A stretch of 64,000 bases of DNA from contig NZ_JAHZST010000010.1 of the NCBI RefSeq assembly GCF_019457885.1, forward strand, positions 124,001-188,000, read 5' to 3'. Below are positions 33,659-41,588 of the stretch, piece after piece. The notes under the pieces are model-generated. The model was not told where the DNA came from, searched no databases, and was given only the letters and a program-made list of their open reading frames with translations. Position 1 is the first letter of the stretch. The number at the start of each line of letters is the position of its first letter. The position numbers and the translations under genes were made by a program. Source of the stretch: Shewanella nanhaiensis. Lineage in GTDB: Bacteria; Pseudomonadota; Gammaproteobacteria; Enterobacterales; Shewanellaceae.

Positions 33659-35608
33659 ATGACTAAAAAAAGAGTGTGGTACAAGGTTCTTGAAAATAAA
33701 AATGAGCTCCAAGAAGGCCGAGTCATGTCAGTTACAGCTGGACATCAAGTCCTCTGTTTAAGCCATTTTGAGGGAAAGTATTCAGCCTTAGATAACCGTT
33801 GTCCCCATCAAGGTGGCCCACTAGGCGAAGGCTCGATAGAGAAAGGGTTACTTCGTTGTCCTTGGCATGGTTGGGAGTTTCATCCCTGCTCTGGTATACC
33901 TCCAGGCGGATTTAACGATGGTATTCAAACTTTTGAAGTAAAAGTTGAAGGTGACAACATACTAGTCGCCATCGAAGAGGAGGAGGAACATCAAGCCACC
34001 ATCTCTGATGTGATGGTAGAAACCATGGTCAACTGGGGCGTTAACCGAGTATTTGGTATGGTTGGTCACTCAAATCTCGGCATGGCCGATGCTCTTAGGC
34101 GTCAAGAGGAGCAAGGCAATCTTAAGTTTATCGGCATACGTCATGAAGGTGCCGCCTCATTTGCCGCATCAGCTTATGGCAAATTAACCGGTAAACCCGC
34201 CGCCTGTTTCGCCATTGCAGGGCCAGGCTCTACCAATATGTTTACAGGGCTCTGGGATGCCAAAGTTGATCGGGCGCCCATATTGGCATTAACAGGCCAA
34301 GTCGCGACCCAAGTAGTAGGAACGGGGAACTTTCAAGAGGTCGATCTGATCAATGCATTTAACTCAGTGGCCGAGTTCAACCATAGGGTCGAACATAAGA
34401 GTAAACACAGTGAGCTGATGAGTCTGGCCATCAAAACCGCCATCATTAAACGCGATGTCTCCCACCTTACCTTCCCCGATGAAGTACAAGAGTTACCCCT
34501 TGAGAACAATGAGCGCGCACAGACCGATGAGGAGCGGATCACCTCCTTTACTATAGCGCCACCTCAAGAGAGCGTTGATAAAGCCCTCAACATGCTCAAT
34601 CAATCGGCCAAGCCAGCCATTATCGTCGGCCACGGTGCCAGATTCCATATGAAGGAGATCCTCGCCTTTGCAGAGAAGTTGAACTGTCCAGTGATGACCA
34701 CGTTTAAAGCCAAAGGTCAGATCTCAGATAGCCATCCATTAGGTTGTGGTGTGTTAGGGCGAAGCGGAACGCCTATCGCTTCTTGGTTTATGAATGAAGC
34801 CGACCTACTACTGGTTATTGGTGCCTCGTTTTCAAACCACAGTGGGATCACACCTAAAAAGCCCACCATACAGATAGATTTCGATCCTCTAGCGTTAAGC
34901 AAGTTCCACAAGATTGATGCTGCAGTCTGGGGAGAGATATCGGTCACGGTGAAAATTCTAGCCGCGAAAATGAGCAGCTTTGACAATAAAATTAATCGAA
35001 TAGAGGATATCAAGAAACGCAGTGATATTTGGGCCGCAGAGAAAGCTAAGCGCCTCACCGAAGACAGAGGCAAAGGGATCAGCTCCATATCTGTCTTCGA
35101 TGCACTCTCAAAGCTCACACCAGATAATGCCGTTGTGTGTGTCGATGTCGGTAACAACGCCTATTCACTGGGGCGATATTTTGAAAGCAAACAGCAGACA
35201 TTTCTGATGTCAGGCTATCTGGGCTCTATTGGCTTCGCCTTTCCTGCGGCCATGGGCGCATGGGCAGCGGTTGGTAGCCAAAGACCCATTATCGCAGTCG
35301 CCGGTGACGGCGGCTTCTGCCAGTATTTGGCAGAGCTCACTACAGCAGTAAAATACAAAATGCCTATCAAGGCAATTATCTTAAACAACAGTGAGCTTGG
35401 CAAAATATCAAAGGAACAAAGAGCTGGCGAGTTCGATGTCTGGGCCACAGATTTAGTTAATCCTAACTTCTCACAATACGCTAACTCCTGTGGCGCTCTG
35501 GGAATACGTGTCACAGAAAATGACGCCCTTGAGGAAGCGATGAAAACTATCATGTCTCACGATGGTCCCGCGCTGCTTGAGATAATCACAGATGTTGGCT
35601 TGATCTAA
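33659..35608 (+). CDS. Fusion of Rieske [2Fe-2S] domain and ThDP-dependent enzyme
   Basis: The 649-residue protein joins two domains. Residues 5-105 form a Rieske-type ferredoxin domain with Cys48-x-His50 and Cys67-x2-His70. Residues about 118-649 form a complete thiamine-diphosphate enzyme of the acetolactate synthase/pyruvate oxidase superfamily, with the activating Glu (RHEGAASF, about 162), a central domain, and the GDGGF...NN ThDP/Mg site near 550-580. The Rieske domain could feed or drain electrons during oxidative decarboxylation of a 2-oxo acid, much as PoxB passes electrons to quinone. The substrate is unknown. It is monocistronic. Confidence 0.85.
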   Translation: MTKKRVWYKVLENKNELQEGRVMSVTAGHQVLCLSHFEGKYSALDNRCPHQGGPLGEGSIEKGLLRCPWHGWEFHPCSGIPPGGFNDGIQTFEVKVEGDNILVAIEEEEEHQATISDVMVETMVNWGVNRVFGMVGHSNLGMADALRRQEEQGNLKFIGIRHEGAASFAASAYGKLTGKPAACFAIAGPGSTNMFTGLWDAKVDRAPILALTGQVATQVVGTGNFQEVDLINAFNSVAEFNHRVEHKSKHSELMSLAIKTAIIKRDVSHLTFPDEVQELPLENNERAQTDEERITSFTIAPPQESVDKALNMLNQSAKPAIIVGHGARFHMKEILAFAEKLNCPVMTTFKAKGQISDSHPLGCGVLGRSGTPIASWFMNEADLLLVIGASFSNHSGITPKKPTIQIDFDPLALSKFHKIDAAVWGEISVTVKILAAKMSSFDNKINRIEDIKKRSDIWAAEKAKRLTEDRGKGISSISVFDALSKLTPDNAVVCVDVGNNAYSLGRYFESKQQTFLMSGYLGSIGFAFPAAMGAWAAVGSQRPIIAVAGDGGFCQYLAELTTAVKYKMPIKAIILNNSELGKISKEQRAGEFDVWATDLVNPNFSQYANSCGALGIRVTENDALEEAMKTIMSHDGPALLEIITDVGLI

Positions 35609-35624
35609 TCCGATAATGGCACTC

Positions 35625-35653
35625 AGTGAACCTCTATCTAAAAGAGGTTCACT
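35625..35653 (+). terminator. Hairpin after the Rieske-ThDP gene
   Basis: AGTGAACCTCT and AGAGGTTCACT form an 11-bp stem with a seven-base loop, 17 bases after the stop codon. It lacks a clear T tract, so termination may be partial. Confidence 0.55.
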
Positions 35654-35796
35654 CACCACACTCCTGTCGCTTTATGAAGATATATTCATCACTTAAACCA
35701 AAACTGGATTAACATCACGTTAGAATAGTTGCAAAAAATAGCGATTACGCCATAGTGAGCCAGCAACTGAATATTATCTCTGGAGACCAAGAGAAC

Positions 35797-36804
35797 ATGA
35801 GCCAAATTAACCTACTCTTATTGTGCGGCGGTGGTGGAGACGAACATGCGATTTCGCTTATGTCTGCAGACTTCCTCGAAACCTCATTGGCTAAAGAGCC
35901 TGAGATAAATCTATTAAGAGTAGAGCTGGACGGTCAAGGACACTATCGCACCCAAGATGGCAGAAGCTGTGAGCTCACCAACCGCAAAGAGATACGTTTT
36001 ACTAATGAGGAGCAAGCGCCCTGGCCTGTCGATTATGTGATCCCCTGTATTCACGGCTTCCCTGGTGAAACCGGTGATATTCAATCCTATTTCAACTTAA
36101 TCAAACTGCCTTTCTTTGGTTGTGACTCTGAGTCAAGTAGCAACTGCTTCAATAAGGTGACAGCTAAGATGTGGTTCAGTGCCCTTGGCGTGCCAAACAC
36201 CCCCTACATCTTCCTCAATGAGCTAAATCAAGAGTCTATCGCACAGACTAAACAAGCACTGAAAAACTGGGGCTCAATCTTTATTAAGGCTGCATCACAG
36301 GGTTCATCGGTTGGGTGTTACCGAGTCGATAACCAAGATGAGCTTATCTCAAGTTTAGAGCAAGCATTTAGCTTCTCTCCCTATGTGATTGTTGAAAAAA
36401 CCATTAAAGCCCGAGAGCTCGAAGTCGCGGCTTATGAGTTAAACGGTGAGATAGTGGCAACCAAACCTGGTGAGATCATCTGTGCTAGCAACACCTTCTA
36501 CAGTTTCGATGAGAAATACGCAGCCAACAGTAAAGCCGAAACTAAAGTTGAGGCGGATGTCAGTGAAGAGATAGCCCAGCAGATCCAAGCTTATGCCATT
36601 AAAGTGTTTAAAGGGATGAAGTTGAGCCACCTTTCACGTATCGACTTCTTTTTAACACAAGATAATGAGATCTTACTTAATGAGATCAATACTTTCCCTG
36701 GGCTAACGCCTATCTCAATGTTCCCTAAGATGCTGCAAAATCATGGTGATGACTTTACCCATTACCTCTACTCGAGCATAAAATCACAGCTAGCATCAGC
36801 GTAA
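35797..36804 (+). CDS. ddl: D-alanine--D-alanine ligase (ATP-grasp)
   Basis: I choose ATG 35797 over the upstream GTG 35755 because a GGAGACCAAGAGA purine-rich site precedes it and the protein then starts at the normal place (SQINLLLLCGGGGDEHAISLMSA). The 335-residue enzyme joins two D-alanines with ATP for peptidoglycan synthesis. It has the IHGFPGETGDIQ loop, the IKAASQGSSVG ATP-binding segment, and the C-terminal RIDFFLT...LNEINTFPGLT Mg/phosphate motif. It is not in the mra/fts cluster here, so it may be a second ligase. Confidence 0.88.
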   Translation: MSQINLLLLCGGGGDEHAISLMSADFLETSLAKEPEINLLRVELDGQGHYRTQDGRSCELTNRKEIRFTNEEQAPWPVDYVIPCIHGFPGETGDIQSYFNLIKLPFFGCDSESSSNCFNKVTAKMWFSALGVPNTPYIFLNELNQESIAQTKQALKNWGSIFIKAASQGSSVGCYRVDNQDELISSLEQAFSFSPYVIVEKTIKARELEVAAYELNGEIVATKPGEIICASNTFYSFDEKYAANSKAETKVEADVSEEIAQQIQAYAIKVFKGMKLSHLSRIDFFLTQDNEILLNEINTFPGLTPISMFPKMLQNHGDDFTHYLYSSIKSQLASA

Positions 36805-36812
36805 ATCTAGAT

Positions 36813-36843
36813 ATTAAAAGCCAGAGAATCTCTGGCTTTTAAT
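36813..36843. terminator. Bidirectional terminator
   Basis: ATTAAAAGCCAGAG and CTCTGGCTTTTAAT form a 14-bp perfect stem with a three-base loop between the convergent ligase and nucleoside transporter genes. A- and T-rich flanks fit both directions. Confidence 0.9.
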
Positions 36844-36863
36844 ATCAACAAGTATAATATCGA

Positions 36864-38093
36864 CTAAATTGACAAGATCACACTGGCAATAGCCGCGCTC
36901 ATTAGGTTTGCAAAGACCCCCGCCGCAATAGCTCTAAAGCCATGTTTAGCAATAAACTCTCGACGCTCTGGCACGATACTACCGAGACCACCAATCAGCA
37001 CGGCCATTGTACCGATATTTGCAAAACCACAAAGTGCAAAAGTGATCACAGCTTTAGAGTGAGCACTTAATTGATCTCCAATACTCATCAGATTGATAAA
37101 CGCAACAAACTCATTCACAACAATTTTCTGACCTATCAAAGAACCCGCAGTAATAGCCTCACTCCATGGGATCCCTAGTAGCCATGCCATAGGTGAAAGC
37201 ATATAGCCTAGAATAAGCTCAAAACTTAGCTCATAACCAAACCAAGCACCAACAGAGCCTAACATGCCATTAAGCAGTGCTATCACACTAACAAATGCCA
37301 ATAGAGTCGCACCAATGGCAACGGCAATACGCAGGCCTGACATGGCACCATCGGCCAAGGCTTCGATGACATTTGTCGCTTTAGGCAGTTCAACAGAGGT
37401 GATCTCATCGGCTTGATGGCTATCTTTAGAGGGGGGCATCAAGATTTTGGCCATCAAGAGTCCTGCTGGCGCGGACATAAAGGCGGCAGCAATAAGATAG
37501 CTCAACTCAACCCCAAGCGATGCATAACCCACTAAGGTACCACCTGCAACAGATGCTAAGCCACAACACATAACGGCAAAGAACTGCGAATCACTCATCC
37601 CTTTGAGATATGGCTTAATCACCAATGGCGCCTCTACCATACCAACAAAGATATTCGCCGTGGCCGATAATGACTCAGCACGGCCAGTCCCGAGCAGACG
37701 TTGAAGTCCACCACCAATAAAATTGATCACCATAGGCATAAAACCGATATGGTAGAGCGCCGAGATCATGGCTGAGAAGAAGATAATAATTCCCAGTACA
37801 TTAATGGCAAAAACAAAACCTAATTTACCACTGGCAAGATCGCCAAATAGGAAATTGATCCCCACATTACCATACTCAATCACCCCCGATACCACTCCAG
37901 TTACCGCTTCAAGAGCCGATTTACCCGCAGGGATATAGAGGACTAACAGCGCAAAGAATATCTGTAAACCTAGGGCTAAAAACACTGTACGGTAGGGAAT
38001 GCTCTTTCTGTCTACGGACAGTAACCAAGCAAAGAGTAAAATACTAATAATACCTAATAAGGCGGTCATAACGGGCCTATTTCTATCAAACAA
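36864..38093 (-). CDS. Concentrative nucleoside transporter (CNT/NupC family)
   Basis: The 409-residue inner-membrane protein has the CNT pattern: three short N-terminal helices, a gate-like domain, the NIFVGMVEAPLVIKPYL motif near residue 146, and FALCGFANIGTMAVLIGGLGSIVPERR near the C-terminus. These proteins import nucleosides with protons or sodium ions. It is a single-gene unit between terminators at both ends. The exact nucleoside range cannot be read from sequence. Confidence 0.92.
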   Translation of the reverse strand: MFDRNRPVMTALLGIISILLFAWLLSVDRKSIPYRTVFLALGLQIFFALLVLYIPAGKSALEAVTGVVSGVIEYGNVGINFLFGDLASGKLGFVFAINVLGIIIFFSAMISALYHIGFMPMVINFIGGGLQRLLGTGRAESLSATANIFVGMVEAPLVIKPYLKGMSDSQFFAVMCCGLASVAGGTLVGYASLGVELSYLIAAAFMSAPAGLLMAKILMPPSKDSHQADEITSVELPKATNVIEALADGAMSGLRIAVAIGATLLAFVSVIALLNGMLGSVGAWFGYELSFELILGYMLSPMAWLLGIPWSEAITAGSLIGQKIVVNEFVAFINLMSIGDQLSAHSKAVITFALCGFANIGTMAVLIGGLGSIVPERREFIAKHGFRAIAAGVFANLMSAAIASVILSI

Positions 38094-38228
38094 AGGGGGA
38101 AGCCGCGCATTGTAGGCAGAAAAGGTTGAAGCGCAAGTTAGGTTAGTTAAAGAGTTGTGAGATATAACGATTAAAACATAAACAGTGAAATAAGCTGTTG
38201 TTAAATTAGCGATTTAATCATGAGAGAT

Positions 38229-38258
38229 AAAGATTATTTCCTCTTGGAAATAATCTTT
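38229..38258. terminator. Hairpin terminator of the LysR gene
   Basis: AAAGATTATTTCC and GGAAATAATCTTT form a perfect 13-bp stem with a four-base loop. It lies 27 bases after the LysR stop codon (minus strand) and upstream of the nucleoside transporter promoter. Confidence 0.8.
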
Positions 38259-38284
38259 TATTATCAGGAAAAAGTCACTCCCCA

Positions 38285-39280
38285 TTAACGGTGTTTTAGC
38301 CATGGCTTTAAGTCACGATCCCAATAAGCGGGTTGGCCAAAATGGCTGCGAAGAAACTCTATAATAACTCTAAACTTTGCAGGAAGGTGTTTACGTTTAG
38401 GGTAAACCGCATAAACAGGCAGTTTCTGCTCGGTCTGCCACTTTGGCAGTAGTGGGATCAATTTCCCCTGTTGAAATTCATCAGTAAGTAGATAAGTGGC
38501 AAGATGCCCTATTCCATGACCAGAGATGACTCTGTCACGAACCGCTTCGGAGAGATCGATACGAAAATTACCATTGACCTGCACATCCACAACCTCATCT
38601 CCCTGAGTAAACGTCCAATTATCATAACTGCGGCTCTTACTATGGTAGATAACACAGTTATGCTCAACCAGATCTTGCGGATGCTCAGGAACCCCATGAC
38701 TCAACAGATACTCTGGGGATGCGACTAAAACAAAACCAGTATGCGCGAGTCGCTGGGCAACATAGCCATCATGGATCTTCTCCTGATTAGTGATCCAGAT
38801 ATCTAAAGACTCCTTCACCATATCGGTTACATGATCAAATAGGGTTAACTCAAATATCAGCTCAGGATACTCTTGTTGAAGCAGCTCCAGTGCCGGAATG
38901 ATATGCAAGGTACCAAAAGATTGCGGTAAACCTAGTTTAACCGTGCCGGAGATATCATCTCTGGCATCGAGCATATTGGCACCAGCATCATGCATCAGAT
39001 CGAACATCTGCTCACAATACAGGGCAAAACGTTTGCCAGCATCGGTAAACGTTAAGGTTCGTGTGGTTCGCTGCACAAGCTGCAAGTTAAGCTCAGCTTC
39101 GAGCGCCCCAAGCTGCTTACTCACATAGGAGGTAGATGTGTTTAACTGCTTAGCCGCCAACGTAAAGCTGCCTGTCATCACTAGCGTATGAAAAACAATC
39201 ATTTGACTGGCACGATGTTGTATCACAGAAACGGACTCCCAGCACAAAATCCCTATTCTACCATCTAGCTTAGCCATCAA
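38285..39280 (-). CDS. LysR-family transcriptional regulator
   Basis: The frame encodes 331 residues, but the LysR domain begins around residue 20 (VIQHRASQMIVFHTLVMTGSFTLAAKQLNTSTSYVSKQLGALE), so GTG 39226, preceded by GGGAGTCC, is the likelier start (about 313 residues). It has an N-terminal winged helix and a C-terminal periplasmic-binding-type effector domain. The next gene on the other strand is also a LysR gene transcribed away from it. The target is unknown. Confidence 0.88.
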   Translation of the reverse strand: MMAKLDGRIGILCWESVSVIQHRASQMIVFHTLVMTGSFTLAAKQLNTSTSYVSKQLGALEAELNLQLVQRTTRTLTFTDAGKRFALYCEQMFDLMHDAGANMLDARDDISGTVKLGLPQSFGTLHIIPALELLQQEYPELIFELTLFDHVTDMVKESLDIWITNQEKIHDGYVAQRLAHTGFVLVASPEYLLSHGVPEHPQDLVEHNCVIYHSKSRSYDNWTFTQGDEVVDVQVNGNFRIDLSEAVRDRVISGHGIGHLATYLLTDEFQQGKLIPLLPKWQTEQKLPVYAVYPKRKHLPAKFRVIIEFLRSHFGQPAYWDRDLKPWLKHR

Positions 39281-39435
39281 TAATATGATCTCCTAAATTA
39301 GATCACATTATTGCTAAAAAGAGTTAAATCAAGAGGCGTTAAATAGGCTCTTGCTATCAAACCCGCGGCACCTTACTATCAGCTGCAAAAGAGAGGCCCC
39401 TTGGTGGCTGAGTTTAATTTAAGGATCCTTACACC

Positions 39436-40389
39436 TTGAAAAACTTTGATTTTAACTTGCTCACCGTACTGGAAGTGCTGCTTGAAGAGAAAAGTGTCAC
39501 CTCAGCAGCGGCCCGCTTGCATTTAAGCCAGTCAGCCGTCAGTAAACAGCTAGCCAGATTACGGGACACCTTCGATGATAAGCTGTTTGAACGTACATCA
39601 CATGGGCTAAGGCCCACACCTAAAGCGTTAGCACTGGCCCCAGAGTTACGTCAGGTACTCAATCAAGTTTCCCAACTTACCCGCCCCAGTGATTTTGAAC
39701 CTCAGCTGAGTCAGAGAAAGTTCCGTATCCATATGGTAGAGACCGCCTACTCGCTCACTTATCCCTATTTCATGCCGGAGCTTTTGCAGCAAGCCCCAAA
39801 AATTAAGTTAGATAGCCAAACTTGGCACCATGACAGTATGGAGATGCTACTGCGTTGTGAGGTCGATTTAGGGATAGCATGTCGAGAGTGGGATAATCGA
39901 TCGCTAATGCATATTAAGAATATACCCGATGAGTTGGAGTATGTTGAACTACTCAGAGATCACCCTATCTGCTTAGTGAGTAATCATCACCCGCTGCTCA
40001 AGGAAGCATGGAACTTAGACACATTTTTAAAATATCGCCATCTGCAGGTCACCTTTGGCGGCATCGAACACTGGCTTTTAGATGATGTACTTAAGTTATC
40101 CCACCTTGACCGTGATATCGCAGTCAACATGAGTGACTTTACTAGCGCAATGCAACTGTGTGAGCAAAGTGAACTACTCCTGTGTTGTCCCGCAAAATAT
40201 GCCTCCCAAATGAGCCAGAATTACGCCCTCACCACGTTAGCCGTACCAACAGATCTAATCCCCGGTGCTTACGTGCTATTTTGGCATAAACACTTTAATC
40301 TCGATCTTAGCCATGCTTGGTTAAGGAAGTTGATAGCCACTCGCACAATTGCCCATCATCAGGCTAATCCGCTTACCGATATTCCCTAG
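39436..40389 (+). CDS. LysR-family transcriptional regulator
   Basis: The 317-residue protein starts at TTG with an AAGGATCC purine-rich site before it and has the winged helix DFNLLTVLEVLLEEKSVTSAAARLHLSQSAVSKQLARLRD. The effector domain resembles the NahR/NodD/LinR-like subgroup. It is divergent from another LysR gene, with 155 bases between them, and ends at a strong terminator shared with napC. No adjacent structural gene shows its target. Confidence 0.9.
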   Translation: MKNFDFNLLTVLEVLLEEKSVTSAAARLHLSQSAVSKQLARLRDTFDDKLFERTSHGLRPTPKALALAPELRQVLNQVSQLTRPSDFEPQLSQRKFRIHMVETAYSLTYPYFMPELLQQAPKIKLDSQTWHHDSMEMLLRCEVDLGIACREWDNRSLMHIKNIPDELEYVELLRDHPICLVSNHHPLLKEAWNLDTFLKYRHLQVTFGGIEHWLLDDVLKLSHLDRDIAVNMSDFTSAMQLCEQSELLLCCPAKYASQMSQNYALTTLAVPTDLIPGAYVLFWHKHFNLDLSHAWLRKLIATRTIAHHQANPLTDIP

Positions 40390-40419
40390 CCTTAAATGCT
40401 CAACACTGTTAAGCCACAA

Positions 40420-40449
40420 AAAAAGCCAACAGCATGCTGTTGGCTTTTT
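40420..40449. terminator. Bidirectional terminator between LysR and napC
   Basis: AAAAAGCCAACAGC and GCTGTTGGCTTTTT form a 14-bp stem around a two-base centre, with A and T runs on both sides. It ends the LysR transcript and the napEDABC transcript. Confidence 0.92.
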
Positions 40450-40474
40450 AGTCTGTGATACCGAGCAACTGTTT

Positions 40475-41074
40475 CTAGAAGCCAGATACACCTTTCATGT
40501 CAGGAAGGTGATGTGCTATCCCCTTATGACAATCGATACAGGTCTTTTCACCACTTGCCAGCGATGTTGAGTGCATCTTAGCTGCACGGCTCGACTGACG
40601 AGTAAAGTCCATATAGTCGAAGTTATGGCAGTTTCGACACTCAAGCGAGTCATTGGCCTTCAATCGTGCCCACTCATGTTCAGCGAGCTCACGACGCTTA
40701 GCCTCAAACTTATCACGGGTATTAATGGTACCAAATATCTTACCCCATACCTCTTTCGATGCTTGCATCTTACGAGCAATCTTATCGGTCCAGTTATGTG
40801 GCACGTGACAATCTGGGCAAGTCGCTCTTACGCCACTTCGGTTAGTGAAATGGATAGTTGTTTTGAGCTCCTCATAAACATTATTTTCCATCTCATGACA
40901 ACCGATACAGAAGGCTTCTTGGTTGGTTACTTCAAGGGCGGTGTTAAATCCCCCCCAGAAGATCACACCAGCGACGAAGCCACCTAAGGTCAGAAATCCT
41001 AAGCTATAATGCACACTCGGCTTTCTGAGCACCGTCCAACCCTTTTTCAGGATAGAGAGTAGTTTAGCTATCAT
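40475..41074 (-). CDS. napC: Tetraheme cytochrome c NapC (NapC/NirT family)
   Basis: The 199-residue protein has one N-terminal membrane helix (about residues 22-42) and four CxxCH heme motifs (CIGCH, CPDCH, CRNCH, CIDCH). It takes electrons from menaquinol or ubiquinol in the membrane and passes them to NapB in the periplasm. It is the last gene of napEDABC and follows napB after eight bases. In Shewanella CymA can share this role, so NapC here may be one of two quinol oxidation routes. Confidence 0.95.
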   Translation of the reverse strand: MIAKLLSILKKGWTVLRKPSVHYSLGFLTLGGFVAGVIFWGGFNTALEVTNQEAFCIGCHEMENNVYEELKTTIHFTNRSGVRATCPDCHVPHNWTDKIARKMQASKEVWGKIFGTINTRDKFEAKRRELAEHEWARLKANDSLECRNCHNFDYMDFTRQSSRAAKMHSTSLASGEKTCIDCHKGIAHHLPDMKGVSGF

Positions 41075-41082
41075 ATCTGCTC

Positions 41083-41577
41083 CTAGTGCTTAGCTTTCTT
41101 ATTAGAGTCAGCTTCAATCAAATGATCCATATCTACAAAATCATTTTCAACCAACAACTTAGCTTCAAGTTGCGGAACGTGACACTGGGTACAGAAATAA
41201 CGGCGTGGTGACAGGGTCGCCAAGAAGTTATTTTCTCTGTCCATATAGTGAGTCACACTCACCATAGGCGCTTGAGAATCTGTGGTTTGTTTACGGTCAT
41301 GACATGCCATGCACTTGTTCACCTTCAGATCCACTTGGTAACCATCAATTTTATGAGGGATCACCGGTGGCTGCATCGGGTAGTTTCTTGACTGTTTAAC
41401 GTCAGTATTGCTCACCTTCTGCATGGCAGGTGGTGTTGGTTCGACATTTAATGGCGCTTCACGAAGCGTCGCAATCTTCACATCAGAGACAGCATCGGCT
41501 GCCACAGCTGAACCTGTGAAGATAGCAAATGAGCAACTCATTAAAGCGGCGATAGAGACTAATTTTACTGTTTTCAT
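41083..41577 (-). CDS. napB: Diheme cytochrome c NapB, nitrate reductase small subunit
   Basis: The 164-residue protein has a signal peptide (to about residue 27) and two CxxCH motifs (CMACHD and CTQCHV). It passes electrons from NapC to the molybdenum subunit NapA. It starts 11 bases after napA. The NYPMQPPVIPHKIDGYQVDLKVNKC segment before the first heme is typical of NapB. Confidence 0.95.
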   Translation of the reverse strand: MKTVKLVSIAALMSCSFAIFTGSAVAADAVSDVKIATLREAPLNVEPTPPAMQKVSNTDVKQSRNYPMQPPVIPHKIDGYQVDLKVNKCMACHDRKQTTDSQAPMVSVTHYMDRENNFLATLSPRRYFCTQCHVPQLEAKLLVENDFVDMDHLIEADSNKKAKH

Positions 41578-41588
41578 GGTATGGCTCC

